Shown: piece after piece, positions 17,241 through 26,154 of the stretch
Layout: each line of letters starts with the position of its first letter
Numbering within the stretch: position 1 is the stretch's first letter
Source: an uncultured Bacteroides sp.
GTDB taxonomy: Bacteria > Bacteroidota > Bacteroidia > Bacteroidales > Bacteroidaceae
Length of the DNA stretch: 64,000 nt
Direction: 5' to 3'
Assembly (NCBI GenBank): GCA_902388495.1
Contig: CABMPP010000018.1
Coordinates: 1-64,000 of the forward strand
Made by a program: the position numbers and the translations under genes
Notes under the pieces: model-generated
What the model was told of the DNA's origin: nothing
Seen by the model: only the letters and a program-made list of their open reading frames with translations
The model's database searches: none

Positions 17241-19217
17241 TTACTTGCCACCTTTATAGTGGTTGTACCAATCAGTATTTGTTGTTCCCTTTGATTCTGT
17301 CCACATCTTGAATTCAGGATATTCCTTTTCACTATCAATTCTATATGTCTCTGTTACTGCGTGGAAACCTGTAACGTCGAATAAATCAATAGCGAATGGA
17401 TACGTTCCTTTGCGATCTATATAGTAGGCATCATCCTTAGTACCGATCTGAGAAGGATCGGCATACGAAGTGGCTTTGAACTTTGGCAAATGTACTTCCG
17501 TACGTTGCTTGTTTTCAGAAGCATAATTCACAATAATATATGGATTATAGTCTTTTATATCCTTTTTGTCGAATCCACCATTCGGGAACTCTCTAATTAT
17601 TGTGTACTCCTTACCGATTGATGTCTTGTTATTAGCATATACTATAATGGAAGAAGTTGCAGATTCTACTGTTGATTCATCAGATGATAAAGTTACCTGC
17701 CCGAACTGTGCTACATCAATCTGATATGCAAATGCATTGATATAATCGGCACCATCGTGAGTCGGCCTGAAAATATCTTCTATTTTGGTAACTACATTAT
17801 CGGTATTATAATAGACCGTACGCTTGTACTCTACAATAACATCATTCATGTCGTAATCACCGCCGCTGGGCCATATATCTTCGAATGCCAGTGTACCTTT
17901 ATTCGATTGCGTTTTATCTTCTTGCACGGGCGGCGTATCAGGATCTGGAATTACCGGTCTGTCGGGATTCTCAATGGAGCTCTCAGGAGTGGCATTTACA
18001 TAAAAGAGTAAATCGCAATAACTCTTATTACCTCCATCTTCAACGCCGATTATAACGTTACCGCTTTTCTGATCTTTGATGGTGATAAATCTCTGATCTG
18101 ATACACTGCTGCCATTCAGATTGGATGCGATAAGCTTGCTGGTATTTATCATATTATCGTTACTATGATCGCCACCACTGATCTGATTAAACTGGAAACC
18201 TTGTGCATAGATAAACCATCCAACAGTGTAACCCACAGGGAACTCGTCAGAAGAGTTTCCATTCTGATCATAGAATTTTAATCTTACTTTGTCGCCGGAA
18301 TGTAAGATGTTCTCCCAGATAGCCTGGCTGAACAATTCTACATTTGGAAAAACAATATATTTCTTTATTGTTTTGACATCCACCTTTCCTGCTTCATCCG
18401 TTTTATAATAATAATACCCGAAAGTATTATCCCACTCTGCATCCCTATTTACGAATACCACATCCAGTTTGGCAGGGGCATTTTTGATTGTAATATTGGT
18501 TGTGCCGGATTGTTTGACAAGAGCTGAATTATCCTGGTTCTTCTTAGAGGCGAGAAATGCTTTCATACGCTTTGCGAAATCGTCCATAGATTCTTGTCCT
18601 ACAGTGCTTGCATTTGTAATGTAACCTTCATTAATATTGCCCAGGTCCCATCTATAGCTGAGATTTCCTCCATCTCCCCATTTACACAATGAGTAAAGGT
18701 TCTGGCTTTTCTCAATCAAATAAGGAGCATCTCCCGTAAAGCCATAGGCGCGTGTTACCGCTCTTGTCTCCGGTTTGCTACTCTTACTCAAATCCAGGCG
18801 TACTGCTCCATTTTCCACATCCAACTCAATGCATCTCGGCAATCCCCACGTATCTGTGTACAGATAGACTGTCTTTACGGCAGTAGAGATTTCCATGTTC
18901 CCTTCGAACTTACCGTTTCCATCCGTATAGCTTGTAAAGAAAGGCTCTATATCCTCTCTTTTCGATCCATCGGAATTCATCGGATTCTCGCTATATACAG
19001 CAATCCATGCTTTGAATCCGGGTGCATTATAGTCTACATAAAGATTCGATACCTTTTTCGTTTCAAACCCAAAATACTCACTCTCATCCGGGAGCGGTTC
19101 TTTTCCCTTACTGGGGTCGTACAGATCTTTTTCAGTACATCCCACTACCAAGCTTATGAACATCATCATAAATGCTCCGGTTAAAATGTTTTGTAAGTGT
19201 TTTCGTTCCATAATCAT
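17241..19217 (-). CDS. LruC-domain (DUF4114/DUF4842-type) surface lipoprotein
   Basis: A 658-residue predicted lipoprotein (hydrophobic stretch ending in LVVGC near residue 27). The central part (about 290-420) looks like DUF4114. The segment FEDIWPSGGDYDMNDVIVEY near residues 443-462 is the hallmark of the LruC domain, with clustered acidic residues that may bind calcium. The C-terminal part is DUF4842-like. Relatives are exported surface proteins of unknown role. A start at 19211 is equally good. A candidate promoter lies 76 bp upstream. Confidence 0.82.
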   Translation of the reverse strand: MIMERKHLQNILTGAFMMMFISLVVGCTEKDLYDPSKGKEPLPDESEYFGFETKKVSNLYVDYNAPGFKAWIAVYSENPMNSDGSKREDIEPFFTSYTDGNGKFEGNMEISTAVKTVYLYTDTWGLPRCIELDVENGAVRLDLSKSSKPETRAVTRAYGFTGDAPYLIEKSQNLYSLCKWGDGGNLSYRWDLGNINEGYITNASTVGQESMDDFAKRMKAFLASKKNQDNSALVKQSGTTNITIKNAPAKLDVVFVNRDAEWDNTFGYYYYKTDEAGKVDVKTIKKYIVFPNVELFSQAIWENILHSGDKVRLKFYDQNGNSSDEFPVGYTVGWFIYAQGFQFNQISGGDHSNDNMINTSKLIASNLNGSSVSDQRFITIKDQKSGNVIIGVEDGGNKSYCDLLFYVNATPESSIENPDRPVIPDPDTPPVQEDKTQSNKGTLAFEDIWPSGGDYDMNDVIVEYKRTVYYNTDNVVTKIEDIFRPTHDGADYINAFAYQIDVAQFGQVTLSSDESTVESATSSIIVYANNKTSIGKEYTIIREFPNGGFDKKDIKDYNPYIIVNYASENKQRTEVHLPKFKATSYADPSQIGTKDDAYYIDRKGTYPFAIDLFDVTGFHAVTETYRIDSEKEYPEFKMWTESKGTTNTDWYNHYKGGK

Positions 19218-19292
19218 GATAGTTTAAATTATACATTGTTTGTCAACAATCAGATAGAATGTGTACAAAATACTATTCACTCTATTGATGTT

Positions 19293-19300
19293 CAAAGATA
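19293..19300 (-). promoter_or_regulatory. LruC-gene promoter, -7 box TATCTTTG (minus strand)
   Basis: The plus-strand CAAAGATA is TATCTTTG read leftward, 76 bp upstream of the start codon. Confidence 0.55.
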
Positions 19301-19362
19301 AATATAATTGGGAACTACTGTCTGAAAAGAGTAAAAACGGAATATCGAATATTAAAAAAATG

Positions 19363-19412
19363 AAAGGCTGTACAGTCCGGGAGATTATCTCCTTAGAGCT
19401 GTACAGCCTTTT
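19363..19412 (-). terminator. Terminator downstream of the DUF4831 gene
   Basis: A 13-bp inverted repeat (AAAGGCTGTACAG / CTGTACAGCCTTT). Read leftward it is followed by a T-rich run, so it ends the leftward DUF4831 transcript. Confidence 0.8.
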
Positions 19413-19437
19413 ATTTCTAATATTTAGTTCTTATAGC

Positions 19438-20496
19438 CTATTCTCTGTCCACTTTAATCAATCCTCCCGTTGCCGTATCGAACTGTACCTTTACAGTTGA
19501 ATTCTTGTTGAACAGTACCGGCGCCAGGTATTCTATGGTACCGAATTGCGTGATAGGCAACTGATCGTCAAACAGTTTCTTGTTGTTGTGCGTCAGCGTG
19601 ACTTGTGCTCTGCCCGGAACGTTGTAGGCTACACCTTCCAGTTTCTTCTTGGACTCTTCGGCGGTGGAGGAGTCGGGCGTCTTGAGGTCGGTTATGCTGA
19701 TGTAGTACGGTTCGCCGGCAAGGTCGTTGTTGGCTACCACGCCCAGCTTCTTGGAGAAGCGGAAGGCGACTTCGTTCTTCATTTCCTTGGGCGTCAGTCG
19801 GATGGTGAAAGTCTTGGGCTCGTCTTTTACTTTGCCCGAGAACATCTCCGTCATGGCGCTTTCCTGCAAGTTCAGGTTGTCGAGCATTATCTTGAGTTGT
19901 GCCCCGTCCTGGGGCATGTTGTCGGCTTCGCCACGCAGCAGGGCGTTCTTGCTTTCACGGATGCTGTAGATCTCTTTGGCAATCAGTTCCGCCATCTTGG
20001 CGCTGGAGTTGGACATCAGAATCTCTTCCGTGAGGAAACTGCGCGGGTCGATGCTCTTTGCAGGGGCTTGGGGCTGAGACGGCTTTACGGTTTGCTTGCC
20101 GCTGTAGGGCATGTTGATGGAACGCACAATGCCGTCTTCGGTCAGTTCCATAAGCGGTGCGACGGTTTTGTCCTTCAACTTCACAAAGTAGACGTTCTCT
20201 TTGTCGGGCACACCGACGATGCGGGTTTCTATTCCGTCCAGTGTCCAGTACTCTTCCGGTTCGGCGGATATGTTGTTGAGGCGCAGGTAGCGGTCGGCAT
20301 AGCGGCAGAATTCTCCGGGGGTATAAGTATGCTTGGTAGTTTGTAGCACTATTTCAATTTCTGTTTGGGGCAGCATATAGGTCACGCCGTAATCCTTGCC
20401 GCGCATTACGCCGGCTGTTACTTCTGTCTGGGCCACGGCGGTAGTAGCCAGCAACAGCGCAGAAAGCATCAATATATTCTTCTTCATAATGTACAT
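19438..20496 (-). CDS. DUF4831 family secreted protein
   Basis: A 352-residue exported protein. The signal peptide ends at TAVAQ, about residue 22 (19 if the second Met at 20487 is used). The body has the mixed alpha/beta pattern of Bacteroidales DUF4831 proteins, with a helical segment of alternating charge around AELIAKEIYSIRESKNALLR. Function is unknown. It is monocistronic, with its own -7 box 27 bp upstream and a terminator 26 bp downstream. Confidence 0.78.
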   Translation of the reverse strand: MYIMKKNILMLSALLLATTAVAQTEVTAGVMRGKDYGVTYMLPQTEIEIVLQTTKHTYTPGEFCRYADRYLRLNNISAEPEEYWTLDGIETRIVGVPDKENVYFVKLKDKTVAPLMELTEDGIVRSINMPYSGKQTVKPSQPQAPAKSIDPRSFLTEEILMSNSSAKMAELIAKEIYSIRESKNALLRGEADNMPQDGAQLKIMLDNLNLQESAMTEMFSGKVKDEPKTFTIRLTPKEMKNEVAFRFSKKLGVVANNDLAGEPYYISITDLKTPDSSTAEESKKKLEGVAYNVPGRAQVTLTHNNKKLFDDQLPITQFGTIEYLAPVLFNKNSTVKVQFDTATGGLIKVDRE

Positions 20497-20522
20497 TTGT
20501 TAGATTGCATTTAGCTTAGGGA

Positions 20523-20530
20523 CAAAGTTA
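20523..20530 (-). promoter_or_regulatory. DUF4831-gene promoter, -7 box TAACTTTG (minus strand)
   Basis: Plus-strand CAAAGTTA reads TAACTTTG leftward. A TTTG lies 16 bp further upstream, short of the usual -33 spacing. Confidence 0.6.
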
Positions 20531-20600
20531 ATCAAGTTATCTTTGTCAAATATTCAATTATAAATTATTAACAGAATAAGCGATGCTTTGAAGTGGATGC

Positions 20601-21710
20601 TTATTGCACGAACTGCACGCAGACCGGCATATCTACTACAATATCCTGGTGAGTATCCCGCAGCAGCCCCGTGTTTTCATCGCGCTCGTACACCTGAATG
20701 ACGTTGCTGTCGCGGCAGGCGGCCAGCAGGTACTTGCCGTTAGGGGTGATGTTGAAGTGGCGCGGATGAATGCCCGTAAGTTGGTATCCCACTTTGGCAA
20801 GCGTTCCGTTCGCAGGGTCGACGGCGAAGATGGCGATGCCGTCTGCTTGCAACCGGTTGCTGGCATAGAGGTACTTGCCGTCCGGACTGAGGTGAACATC
20901 GGCACCGCCACGGGCACCTACGGTATCGGCAACGATGGTTTGTATCTGTTGTAGACGACCGTCGTCGTAGTCGAAAGCTATGACTTTGCCGGACAGCTCG
21001 GTGACGAGATAGGCATGCTTGCCGTCCGGACTGAACGTCAGATGGCGCGGACCGGAGTCGGCCTCTATGTCGATGGCCTCGGCGGACAGATGGGGGATGA
21101 TATCTTTGGGATGCAGCACGAAGCGCAGGATGCGGTCGGCGCTGAAGTCGGTGGCGAAGATGTACTTCCCGTCCGGTGAGAAGAGGGTGCAGTGGATGTG
21201 CGGAACAATCTGGCGCACGGGATCGGGACCGGTGGCGATGCCTTCAAAAAGCGTATCGACCGGTAGCAGTGTGCCGTCCGGGCGCAGGGGGAAGACGGAC
21301 ATGGTTCCGCCGCTGTAATTGGCAGTTAACACTTCCCGGCCGTTGGTGGCCACGTAGCAGGGATCGGCTCCTTGGGTGAGTTCGGTGTTCAGCAGACGGA
21401 GTTCACCCGTTTCCTTGTCGAAGGCCAGGGAGCTGAGGGCAGCGGTGCTGTCGTTCATTTCGCTGACGGCGTAGACCAACTTCCCGTCTTCCGATGGAGT
21501 GAGGTAGGAGGGGTTGGGCAGTTCCACGCTGCCGAGCGGGGTGGCCGTTCCTGTTTCCTGGTCGAAGCGGAAGGTGTAGATGCCTTTGCTTGTTCCGTTG
21601 GTGTAAGTGCCCACCAGCATGGCGAGTTCGTCCGGGTTGCCGTTGGCTGCCTTCTTGGGCGCACATGCGGCTACGCTTAATCCGAGCATACAGTAAAGAA
21701 GTGTTTTCAT
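20601..21710 (-). CDS. Lactonase-family beta-propeller lipoprotein (6-phosphogluconolactonase-like)
   Basis: A 369-residue protein of the YbhE/lactonase family, a seven-bladed propeller. Repeated blade motifs such as LTPSEDGKLVYAVSE, FSPDGKYIFATDFS, FSPDGKHAYLVTEL and LSPDGKYLYASNRL are visible. A lipobox (SVAAC, Cys16) indicates export, unlike cytosolic E. coli Pgl, so a role on 6-phosphogluconolactone is uncertain. It begins 4 bp after the GH3 stop and is probably its operon partner, suggesting action on sugar lactones outside the cytoplasm. Confidence 0.85.
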   Translation of the reverse strand: MKTLLYCMLGLSVAACAPKKAANGNPDELAMLVGTYTNGTSKGIYTFRFDQETGTATPLGSVELPNPSYLTPSEDGKLVYAVSEMNDSTAALSSLAFDKETGELRLLNTELTQGADPCYVATNGREVLTANYSGGTMSVFPLRPDGTLLPVDTLFEGIATGPDPVRQIVPHIHCTLFSPDGKYIFATDFSADRILRFVLHPKDIIPHLSAEAIDIEADSGPRHLTFSPDGKHAYLVTELSGKVIAFDYDDGRLQQIQTIVADTVGARGGADVHLSPDGKYLYASNRLQADGIAIFAVDPANGTLAKVGYQLTGIHPRHFNITPNGKYLLAACRDSNVIQVYERDENTGLLRDTHQDIVVDMPVCVQFVQ

Positions 21711-21714
21711 TATA

Positions 21715-24546
21715 TTATTGTATTTTAATTTCCGCTATTCCCACCCGGTCGTCGTTCAGCACGATGCGGAGGTCGCTGGCGGTAGTACCTTTGAAGGAGT
21801 ACGAAATCGGCTTGTCGTACTCGCTGACGGTGCCCGAATATACGGTCAGGAACTGTCCGCCGCCGCCCGAAAGCTGGATTTCGAACGCTGCCGGCAGTTG
21901 GTTGTCGCGCTTGAAGGCGATGGACACCCGGTCTACCTTGGCTCCGTTCTCCAAGGCAAAGGTAATATAATCTCCCTTATTTCCTTGCCATGCGGTGCTG
22001 ATTTTTCCATCGAGCACGTTTTCAGCATCCTCCTGATTGGTGCTGGCGCTTACGCGGCTGGCGGGCTTTTGGGCTTCCAGAGCTTTGACGCGTGTCTGAT
22101 AATCTTCTACGGTGAGCGTACCGTTCAGGCGGATGTCCTCACTGGAGGCGCCTGCCATGAGGACGAAGTCACCTGGTTCTACCACCCATTTCATGTCGGC
22201 ATCCAGCAGTTCCAGCTGCTTGCGGTCGATGGTGAAGGTTACTTCTTTCGTCTCGCCCGGTGCCAGGTGGACGCGCTCGAAACCGGCGAGGTTCTTCTCG
22301 TAAGTGGTGACGCTGCTCAGTACGTCGCGGGTGTAGAGCTGCACCACTTCGTCTCCGGCGCGCTTTCCGGTGTTGGTCACTTTCAGCCGCACGGTGGCCG
22401 TTTCGTTCGGGGTGATGATTCGAGGGCTGATTGTCAGGTCGGAATACTCGAAAGTGGTGTAACTCAGACCGTAGCCGAAGGGGTAGAGGGCACCGTTGAT
22501 GCGGGACATGTTGCCGTCCGGGCCGGGATTCTTGCCGCCGTCAATCTGCGAAGAGGGCTTGCAGGGGAAGTTGAAGGGGATTTGTCCTACGGTTTTCGGG
22601 AAGGTGACGGTCAGTTTGCCGCCGGGGTTGTAGTCGCCGAAGAGGATGTCGGCAAGGGCTGTTCCGCCTTTCGAACCGGGGTACCAGGCTTCGAGGATGG
22701 CGGGGACGAACTTGTCCGCCCAGTTGACGGAGAGCGGGCGCCCGTTGATGAGTATCAGTACTACCGGTTTGCCGGTGGCTTGTACGGCTTGGAGCAGTTG
22801 CAGTTGGCGTCCCGGCAGGTCGAGGCTGGTGCGCGATTTGTTCTCGCCGCAGGTGCGTTGTCCTCCACCCAGCACTACGACGGCTACGTCGGCCTGGCGG
22901 GCATTCTCTGCGGCGCGGTCTATCTCGGCCTGCTCGTCGGCAGTCAGCGGATAGTCGATGATTTCGCTTTCGGGCCAGTTGGCGTCTACCAGGTCGCAAC
23001 CTTTGGTGTAGAGGACTTCGGCTTTGCCCTGCACTTTGCCGCGGATGCCTTCCAGCACGGTGGTGACTTCTACGGCAAGCGGACCGTAATGCGTCAGCGC
23101 GTAGGCTTCTTCATCCGCGTTGGGGCCGCATACGGCAATCTTCTTGATGGAGTTGATGTCCAGCGGAAGCGTATTGTCTGCATTCTTCAGCAAGACGACG
23201 GACTCGAGGGAGGCTTGCAAGGCAACGGCTTCGTTCTCTTCTTTTTCCACTTCACGGTCGGCACCGGCAAGGTCGATCTGGTAAGGGGCATCGAACAGTC
23301 CCACGAGGAACTTCACGCGGAGGATGTCGCGCACGCGGTCGTCGATGACCTCTTCGCTCAGTCCGCCTTCCTTCACCAGTTCGCGCAGCGGAAGTACGTA
23401 AGAGTCCGGGGAGCGGAAGGTGCAGCGCACGTTCAGTCCGGCTTCCACGCTTTGGCGCACGGCTTCTTTCATGTCTTTGGCGGTGCCGTGCTTGGTGTAG
23501 AGGTATTCTACGGCGTCGCTGTCGGACACTACATAACCGCGGAAGCCCATTTCGCTGCGCAGGCGGGTCATCAGCCAGTAGTAGCTTCCTTGGATGGGGA
23601 TACCGTCGTAGTCGTTGTACGAACTCATCACGCCCAGCAGTCCGGCTTCGCGAATCACGCGCTTGAAAGGATAAATATGTATGTTCTCCACTTCGCGCGG
23701 CGACATCTGCGGGTCGACACGCGCCATACCTTCGCGGGCACCTTTGTTGTTGCTGTAGGCGGCGAAGTGCTTGCCGGTGGCGGCCACCTGGTGGTTATGC
23801 TGCATGCCGCGCACCATTTCGATGCCCAGCTCGGCTACAAGGTAGGGCGATTCTCCGTAGACTTCTTCGTAGCGTCCCCAGCGTTGGTCGCGGCCTACGT
23901 CGAGGATGGGGGCGTAGACGTTGGTGTAGCCCAGCATCCGGGCTTCCCGTCCGGTGATGAGGCCCACTTGGTGAATCAGTTTCCGGTTCCAGGTATGTCC
24001 CAGGCCCAGTTGGGTAGGGAAGTTGGTGGCGCGGTAGCTTTCCACGCCGCGGATGCCTTCGTTGGTGAAGTCTACGGGGATGCCGAGGCGGGTGTCTTCT
24101 ACGAAGAAGCGCTGCACCTCGTTCAGTGCCCATGCGTGGCGGGAGGCGGGCCAGACGTTTTCGTTGTCCGATGGGGGGAGGCCCCATTGCTGGAAGCCGT
24201 TGAGGTGCTCATCTATGGCGCCGATGCCGTCTTTCCATAGGGCTGACTTCCATTCAGGCGTGGGGAGGGCGTCTTTCAACACGCGCTTGTAACCGTAGAG
24301 GGTTACCATTTGGCAGGTCTTCTCTTCCAGGGTCATCTGCCGCAGCAGGTCTTCAATGCGCGCATCGAGCGGGGCGGTGGGGTCTTCGTAGATGTCCTTC
24401 ACTCCGTTCTTGTTGAAATCAATCCAACCTTTGCGGTACATTTCTGTCTTTACCGGTCGGTAAATGGCCGGTACTTTTGTCGCGTTCTGTGCGGACAGCA
24501 GTGTGCCGCTGCCCAGCAATAAAGTGGCTACAATTAATCCTTTCAT
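21715..24546 (-). CDS. Glycoside hydrolase family 3 beta-glycosidase with C-terminal discoidin-like domain
   Basis: A 943-residue exported enzyme with a signal peptide ending at LLSAQ (about 20). Domains are GH3 N-terminal barrel (about 60-400), GH3 C-terminal alpha/beta domain (about 430-690, beginning near SVVLLKNADNTLPL), a fibronectin-III-like domain (about 715-800) and an F5/8 type C-like sugar-binding domain (about 815-943). The nucleophile Asp is expected in GYVVSDSDAVEY near residue 340. Substrate is unproven; beta-glucosidase or xylosidase activity is likely. It leads a two-gene unit with the lactonase. Confidence 0.92.
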   Translation of the reverse strand: MKGLIVATLLLGSGTLLSAQNATKVPAIYRPVKTEMYRKGWIDFNKNGVKDIYEDPTAPLDARIEDLLRQMTLEEKTCQMVTLYGYKRVLKDALPTPEWKSALWKDGIGAIDEHLNGFQQWGLPPSDNENVWPASRHAWALNEVQRFFVEDTRLGIPVDFTNEGIRGVESYRATNFPTQLGLGHTWNRKLIHQVGLITGREARMLGYTNVYAPILDVGRDQRWGRYEEVYGESPYLVAELGIEMVRGMQHNHQVAATGKHFAAYSNNKGAREGMARVDPQMSPREVENIHIYPFKRVIREAGLLGVMSSYNDYDGIPIQGSYYWLMTRLRSEMGFRGYVVSDSDAVEYLYTKHGTAKDMKEAVRQSVEAGLNVRCTFRSPDSYVLPLRELVKEGGLSEEVIDDRVRDILRVKFLVGLFDAPYQIDLAGADREVEKEENEAVALQASLESVVLLKNADNTLPLDINSIKKIAVCGPNADEEAYALTHYGPLAVEVTTVLEGIRGKVQGKAEVLYTKGCDLVDANWPESEIIDYPLTADEQAEIDRAAENARQADVAVVVLGGGQRTCGENKSRTSLDLPGRQLQLLQAVQATGKPVVLILINGRPLSVNWADKFVPAILEAWYPGSKGGTALADILFGDYNPGGKLTVTFPKTVGQIPFNFPCKPSSQIDGGKNPGPDGNMSRINGALYPFGYGLSYTTFEYSDLTISPRIITPNETATVRLKVTNTGKRAGDEVVQLYTRDVLSSVTTYEKNLAGFERVHLAPGETKEVTFTIDRKQLELLDADMKWVVEPGDFVLMAGASSEDIRLNGTLTVEDYQTRVKALEAQKPASRVSASTNQEDAENVLDGKISTAWQGNKGDYITFALENGAKVDRVSIAFKRDNQLPAAFEIQLSGGGGQFLTVYSGTVSEYDKPISYSFKGTTASDLRIVLNDDRVGIAEIKIQ

Positions 24547-24580
24547 GGTATCTTATCGTTTTGTATTAATTTTCTGTTGT

Positions 24581-24588
24581 CAAATGTA
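24581..24588 (-). promoter_or_regulatory. GH3 promoter, -7 box TACATTTG (minus strand)
   Basis: Plus-strand CAAATGTA reads TACATTTG leftward, 35 bp before the GH3 start. The 22-bp tandem array lies directly upstream of it. Confidence 0.55.
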
Positions 24589-24647
24589 CGGCTTATTACT
24601 CGGATTCGGGTTATAAAATTGTCCGAAGTATGAGCAGTAATAGTCCG

Positions 24648-24977
24648 GAAATGCTTTCAAAGGGGCGTGGGGACGGGGTTTCAGGGGTATGACAATGAGT
24701 TTTGGCGGCTGCAACAATAGGCTTTTGCATTTGCAACAATAAACTTTCAGATGTGTAGCATTAGGCCCTTGCATCTGAAAGGCATAACCTTCTCAACTTG
24801 AACACTGCTTCATGTCATGCACAAGATGGCATCTTATGCTGCTCAAGATGGCATCTTATGCTACACAAGATGGCATCTTGTGCATGGGATGCTTTAGGGA
24901 TTCTGTTCTTGGGGTTTATTGTTCCGGTTCTTAGGGCTTATTGTTTTAGCTTTCCGGCTTTATTGTCTTATGAATAA
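24648..24977. repeat. Degenerate tandem array with exact 22-bp period
   Basis: Similar words recur exactly every 22 bp: ACAAT at 24692, 24714 and 24736; AAGATGGCATCTT at 24823, 24845 and 24867; TTATTGT at 24916, 24938 and 24960. Two less similar units (24648 and 24670) share a TTTCA...GGGG pattern. There are about 15 units without gaps or unique spacers. The array occupies the otherwise empty intergenic DNA upstream of the GH3 promoter. Twenty-two bp is about two turns of B-DNA, so all units would face the same side. Confidence 0.7.
24745..24780. repeat. Small inverted repeat within the 22-bp array
   Basis: TTTCAGATG (24745-24753) and CATCTGAAA (24772-24780) are exact reverse complements 18 bp apart. 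Confidence 0.5.
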
Positions 24978-25157
24978 TCCCTTGTTTATTCTATAATCCA
25001 ACCAATCGATATAGTCATTTTGCAAGTGAATGGCAGTGAATAGGTAGCCAACTAGGCATAAAAGCATTATAATGATGGTTGCCATTATATATAATGTGAT
25101 CCGTACCTTCTTCGGCAGTAAATCTAAACACTCTAGTAATTGAAATATTGTTTTCAT
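24960..25157 (-). CDS. Possible small membrane protein
   Basis: A 65-residue ORF with a charged N-terminus and one strong hydrophobic helix (about 22-44, containing TLYIMATIIIMLLCLVGYLF). The stop codon lies in the last unit of the 22-bp array and a long hairpin lies upstream. No family is recognised. It could be a small toxin-like or accessory membrane peptide, or simply an ORF in a dispersed repeat region. A longer overlapping frame (25015-25260) is less convincing. Confidence 0.35.
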   Translation of the reverse strand: MKTIFQLLECLDLLPKKVRITLYIMATIIIMLLCLVGYLFTAIHLQNDYIDWLDYRINKGLFIRQ

Positions 25158-25210
25158 GCCTTTGGGAGTTTAGGAATAGGCATAAAAAACGTGCCCAATC
25201 CAATATAAAG

Positions 25211-25336
25211 CACCCCAAGGTACGGCAAAGAACCCGTGCGAACCTATACTGAACGGGCACGCATATCGTGATGAAACGACATAACGAGCCTTGTTCAGTT
25301 TAGTTCGCACATTCAAAATTTGCCGTTTTTGGGTGC
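25211..25336. repeat. Long imperfect inverted repeat (hairpin element)
   Basis: Outer arms: CACCCCAAGGTACGGCAAA (25211-25229) pairs with TTTGCCGTTTTTGGGTG (about 25319-25335). Inner arms: GTGCGAACCTATACTGAAC (25236-25254) pairs with GTTCAGTTTAGTTCGCAC (25293-25310). The whole would fold into a rod of about 125 nt. It lies between the small membrane ORF and the ssrA promoter. Confidence 0.65.
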
Positions 25337-25454
25337 CTAAACTGACTACTATGTTATGAATGCTTTTGCATTCGGTGACAAAGATAGAGAAAAGAAGTAA
25401 GATAACAATTAATTTCTTTCGTTAATAATGTTTATTCAACCTGACAAATAATTG

Positions 25455-25482
25455 TTTGGCATCAATAGAATACGTATCTTTG
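25455..25482 (+). promoter_or_regulatory. ssrA promoter (TTTG ... TATCTTTG)
   Basis: The -7 box TATCTTTG is at 25475-25482 and a TTTG at 25455-25458. Transcription would begin a few bases later, about 30 nt before the mature tmRNA 5' end. Confidence 0.65.
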
Positions 25483-25517
25483 CAGCCACGATTCCCCAAA
25501 GAACCGTGCACAATTTT

Positions 25518-25911
25518 GGGCTTGACTGGATTTGACAGCGGGCAGAAATGGTGAGTAAGCATGCAGTGCGTCGTTGATTTGCACTTAAATCTCAGTCCTC
25601 AAAATTTTATCTGGCGAAACTAATTACGCTCTTGCTGCTTAATCGAATCATAGTAGATTAGCTTAATCCAGGCACCAGGTGCCAGGACGAGACATCACTC
25701 GGAAGCTGTTGCTCCGAAGCATTCCGGTTCAGTGGTGCAGTTACATCGGGGATAGTTGGAAGTGGCCTCGCACTTTTGATGAAACTTTAGAGGATAAGGC
25801 AGGAATTGATGGCTTTGGTTCTGTTCCTGCACGAAAATTTAGGCAAAGATAAGCATGTAGAAAGCTTATGATTTCCTCGTTTGGACGAGGGTTCGATTCC
25901 CTCCAGGTCCA
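25518..25911 (+). ncRNA. ssrA: Transfer-messenger RNA (tmRNA)
   Basis: tmRNA rescues stalled ribosomes and tags the unfinished protein for proteolysis. The 5' acceptor strand GGGCTTG (25518) pairs with CAGGTCC at 25904-25910, with discriminator A at 25911. A T-arm (GAGGG, TTCGATT, CCCTC) precedes it. The tag frame at 25613-25642 reads GETNYALAA then TAA, the form found in Bacteroides. CCA is not fully encoded. Length is about 394 nt. Confidence 0.95.
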
Positions 25912-25938
25912 CAAGGTGGATGTTTGAAACTCATTAAT

Positions 25939-26000
25939 GACGCAACAATGTATTAAAACTGACGTGTTAGTTGGTAGTGATGCATTGTTGCGTCTTTTTT
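25939..26000 (+). terminator. Terminator after ssrA
   Basis: GACGCAACAATG (25939-25950) pairs with CATTGTTGCGTC (25983-25994), followed by six T residues. The loop is about 32 nt. Confidence 0.8.
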
Positions 26001-26126
26001 ACGTTTATGCTACAGTAGCTATGAAATATAGTAATGAATGATATGTATTATTATTAAGGTAAGAGATACATTTGTTTCAATGGTGACATTTGTTTGAATA
26101 ATATCTCTTATTTCTTTTTTTATTTC

Positions 26127-26134
26127 TATTTTTG
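26127..26134 (+). promoter_or_regulatory. Possible promoter of the GHKL/STAS/PIN module (TATTTTTG)
   Basis: TATTTTTG fits TAnnTTTG, 20 bp before ATG 26155 in AT-rich DNA. Confidence 0.45.
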
Positions 26135-26154
26135 CGACAATTTAGAATCAGAGT

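Noticed and set aside
19261..19500. 79-residue plus-strand ORF
   Set aside because: It runs through a strong terminator and into the DUF4831 gene on the other strand; it is low-complexity and hydrophobic by chance.
21718..24240. 840-residue open frame on the plus strand opposite the GH3 gene
   Set aside because: It is antisense to a clear GH3 enzyme with conserved motifs; its composition is an effect of low stop-codon frequency in GC-rich coding DNA.
24580..24774. 64-residue minus-strand ORF upstream of GH3
   Set aside because: It is formed by the 22-bp repeat array, overlaps the GH3 promoter and has no recognisable features.
24648..24977. CRISPR array
   Set aside because: The 22-bp units are contiguous and degenerate, there are no unique spacers, and no cas genes lie nearby.
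25015..25260. 81-residue minus-strand ORF over the long hairpin
   Set aside because: It uses the palindromic repeat as its N-terminus and overlaps the better 24960-25157 frame.
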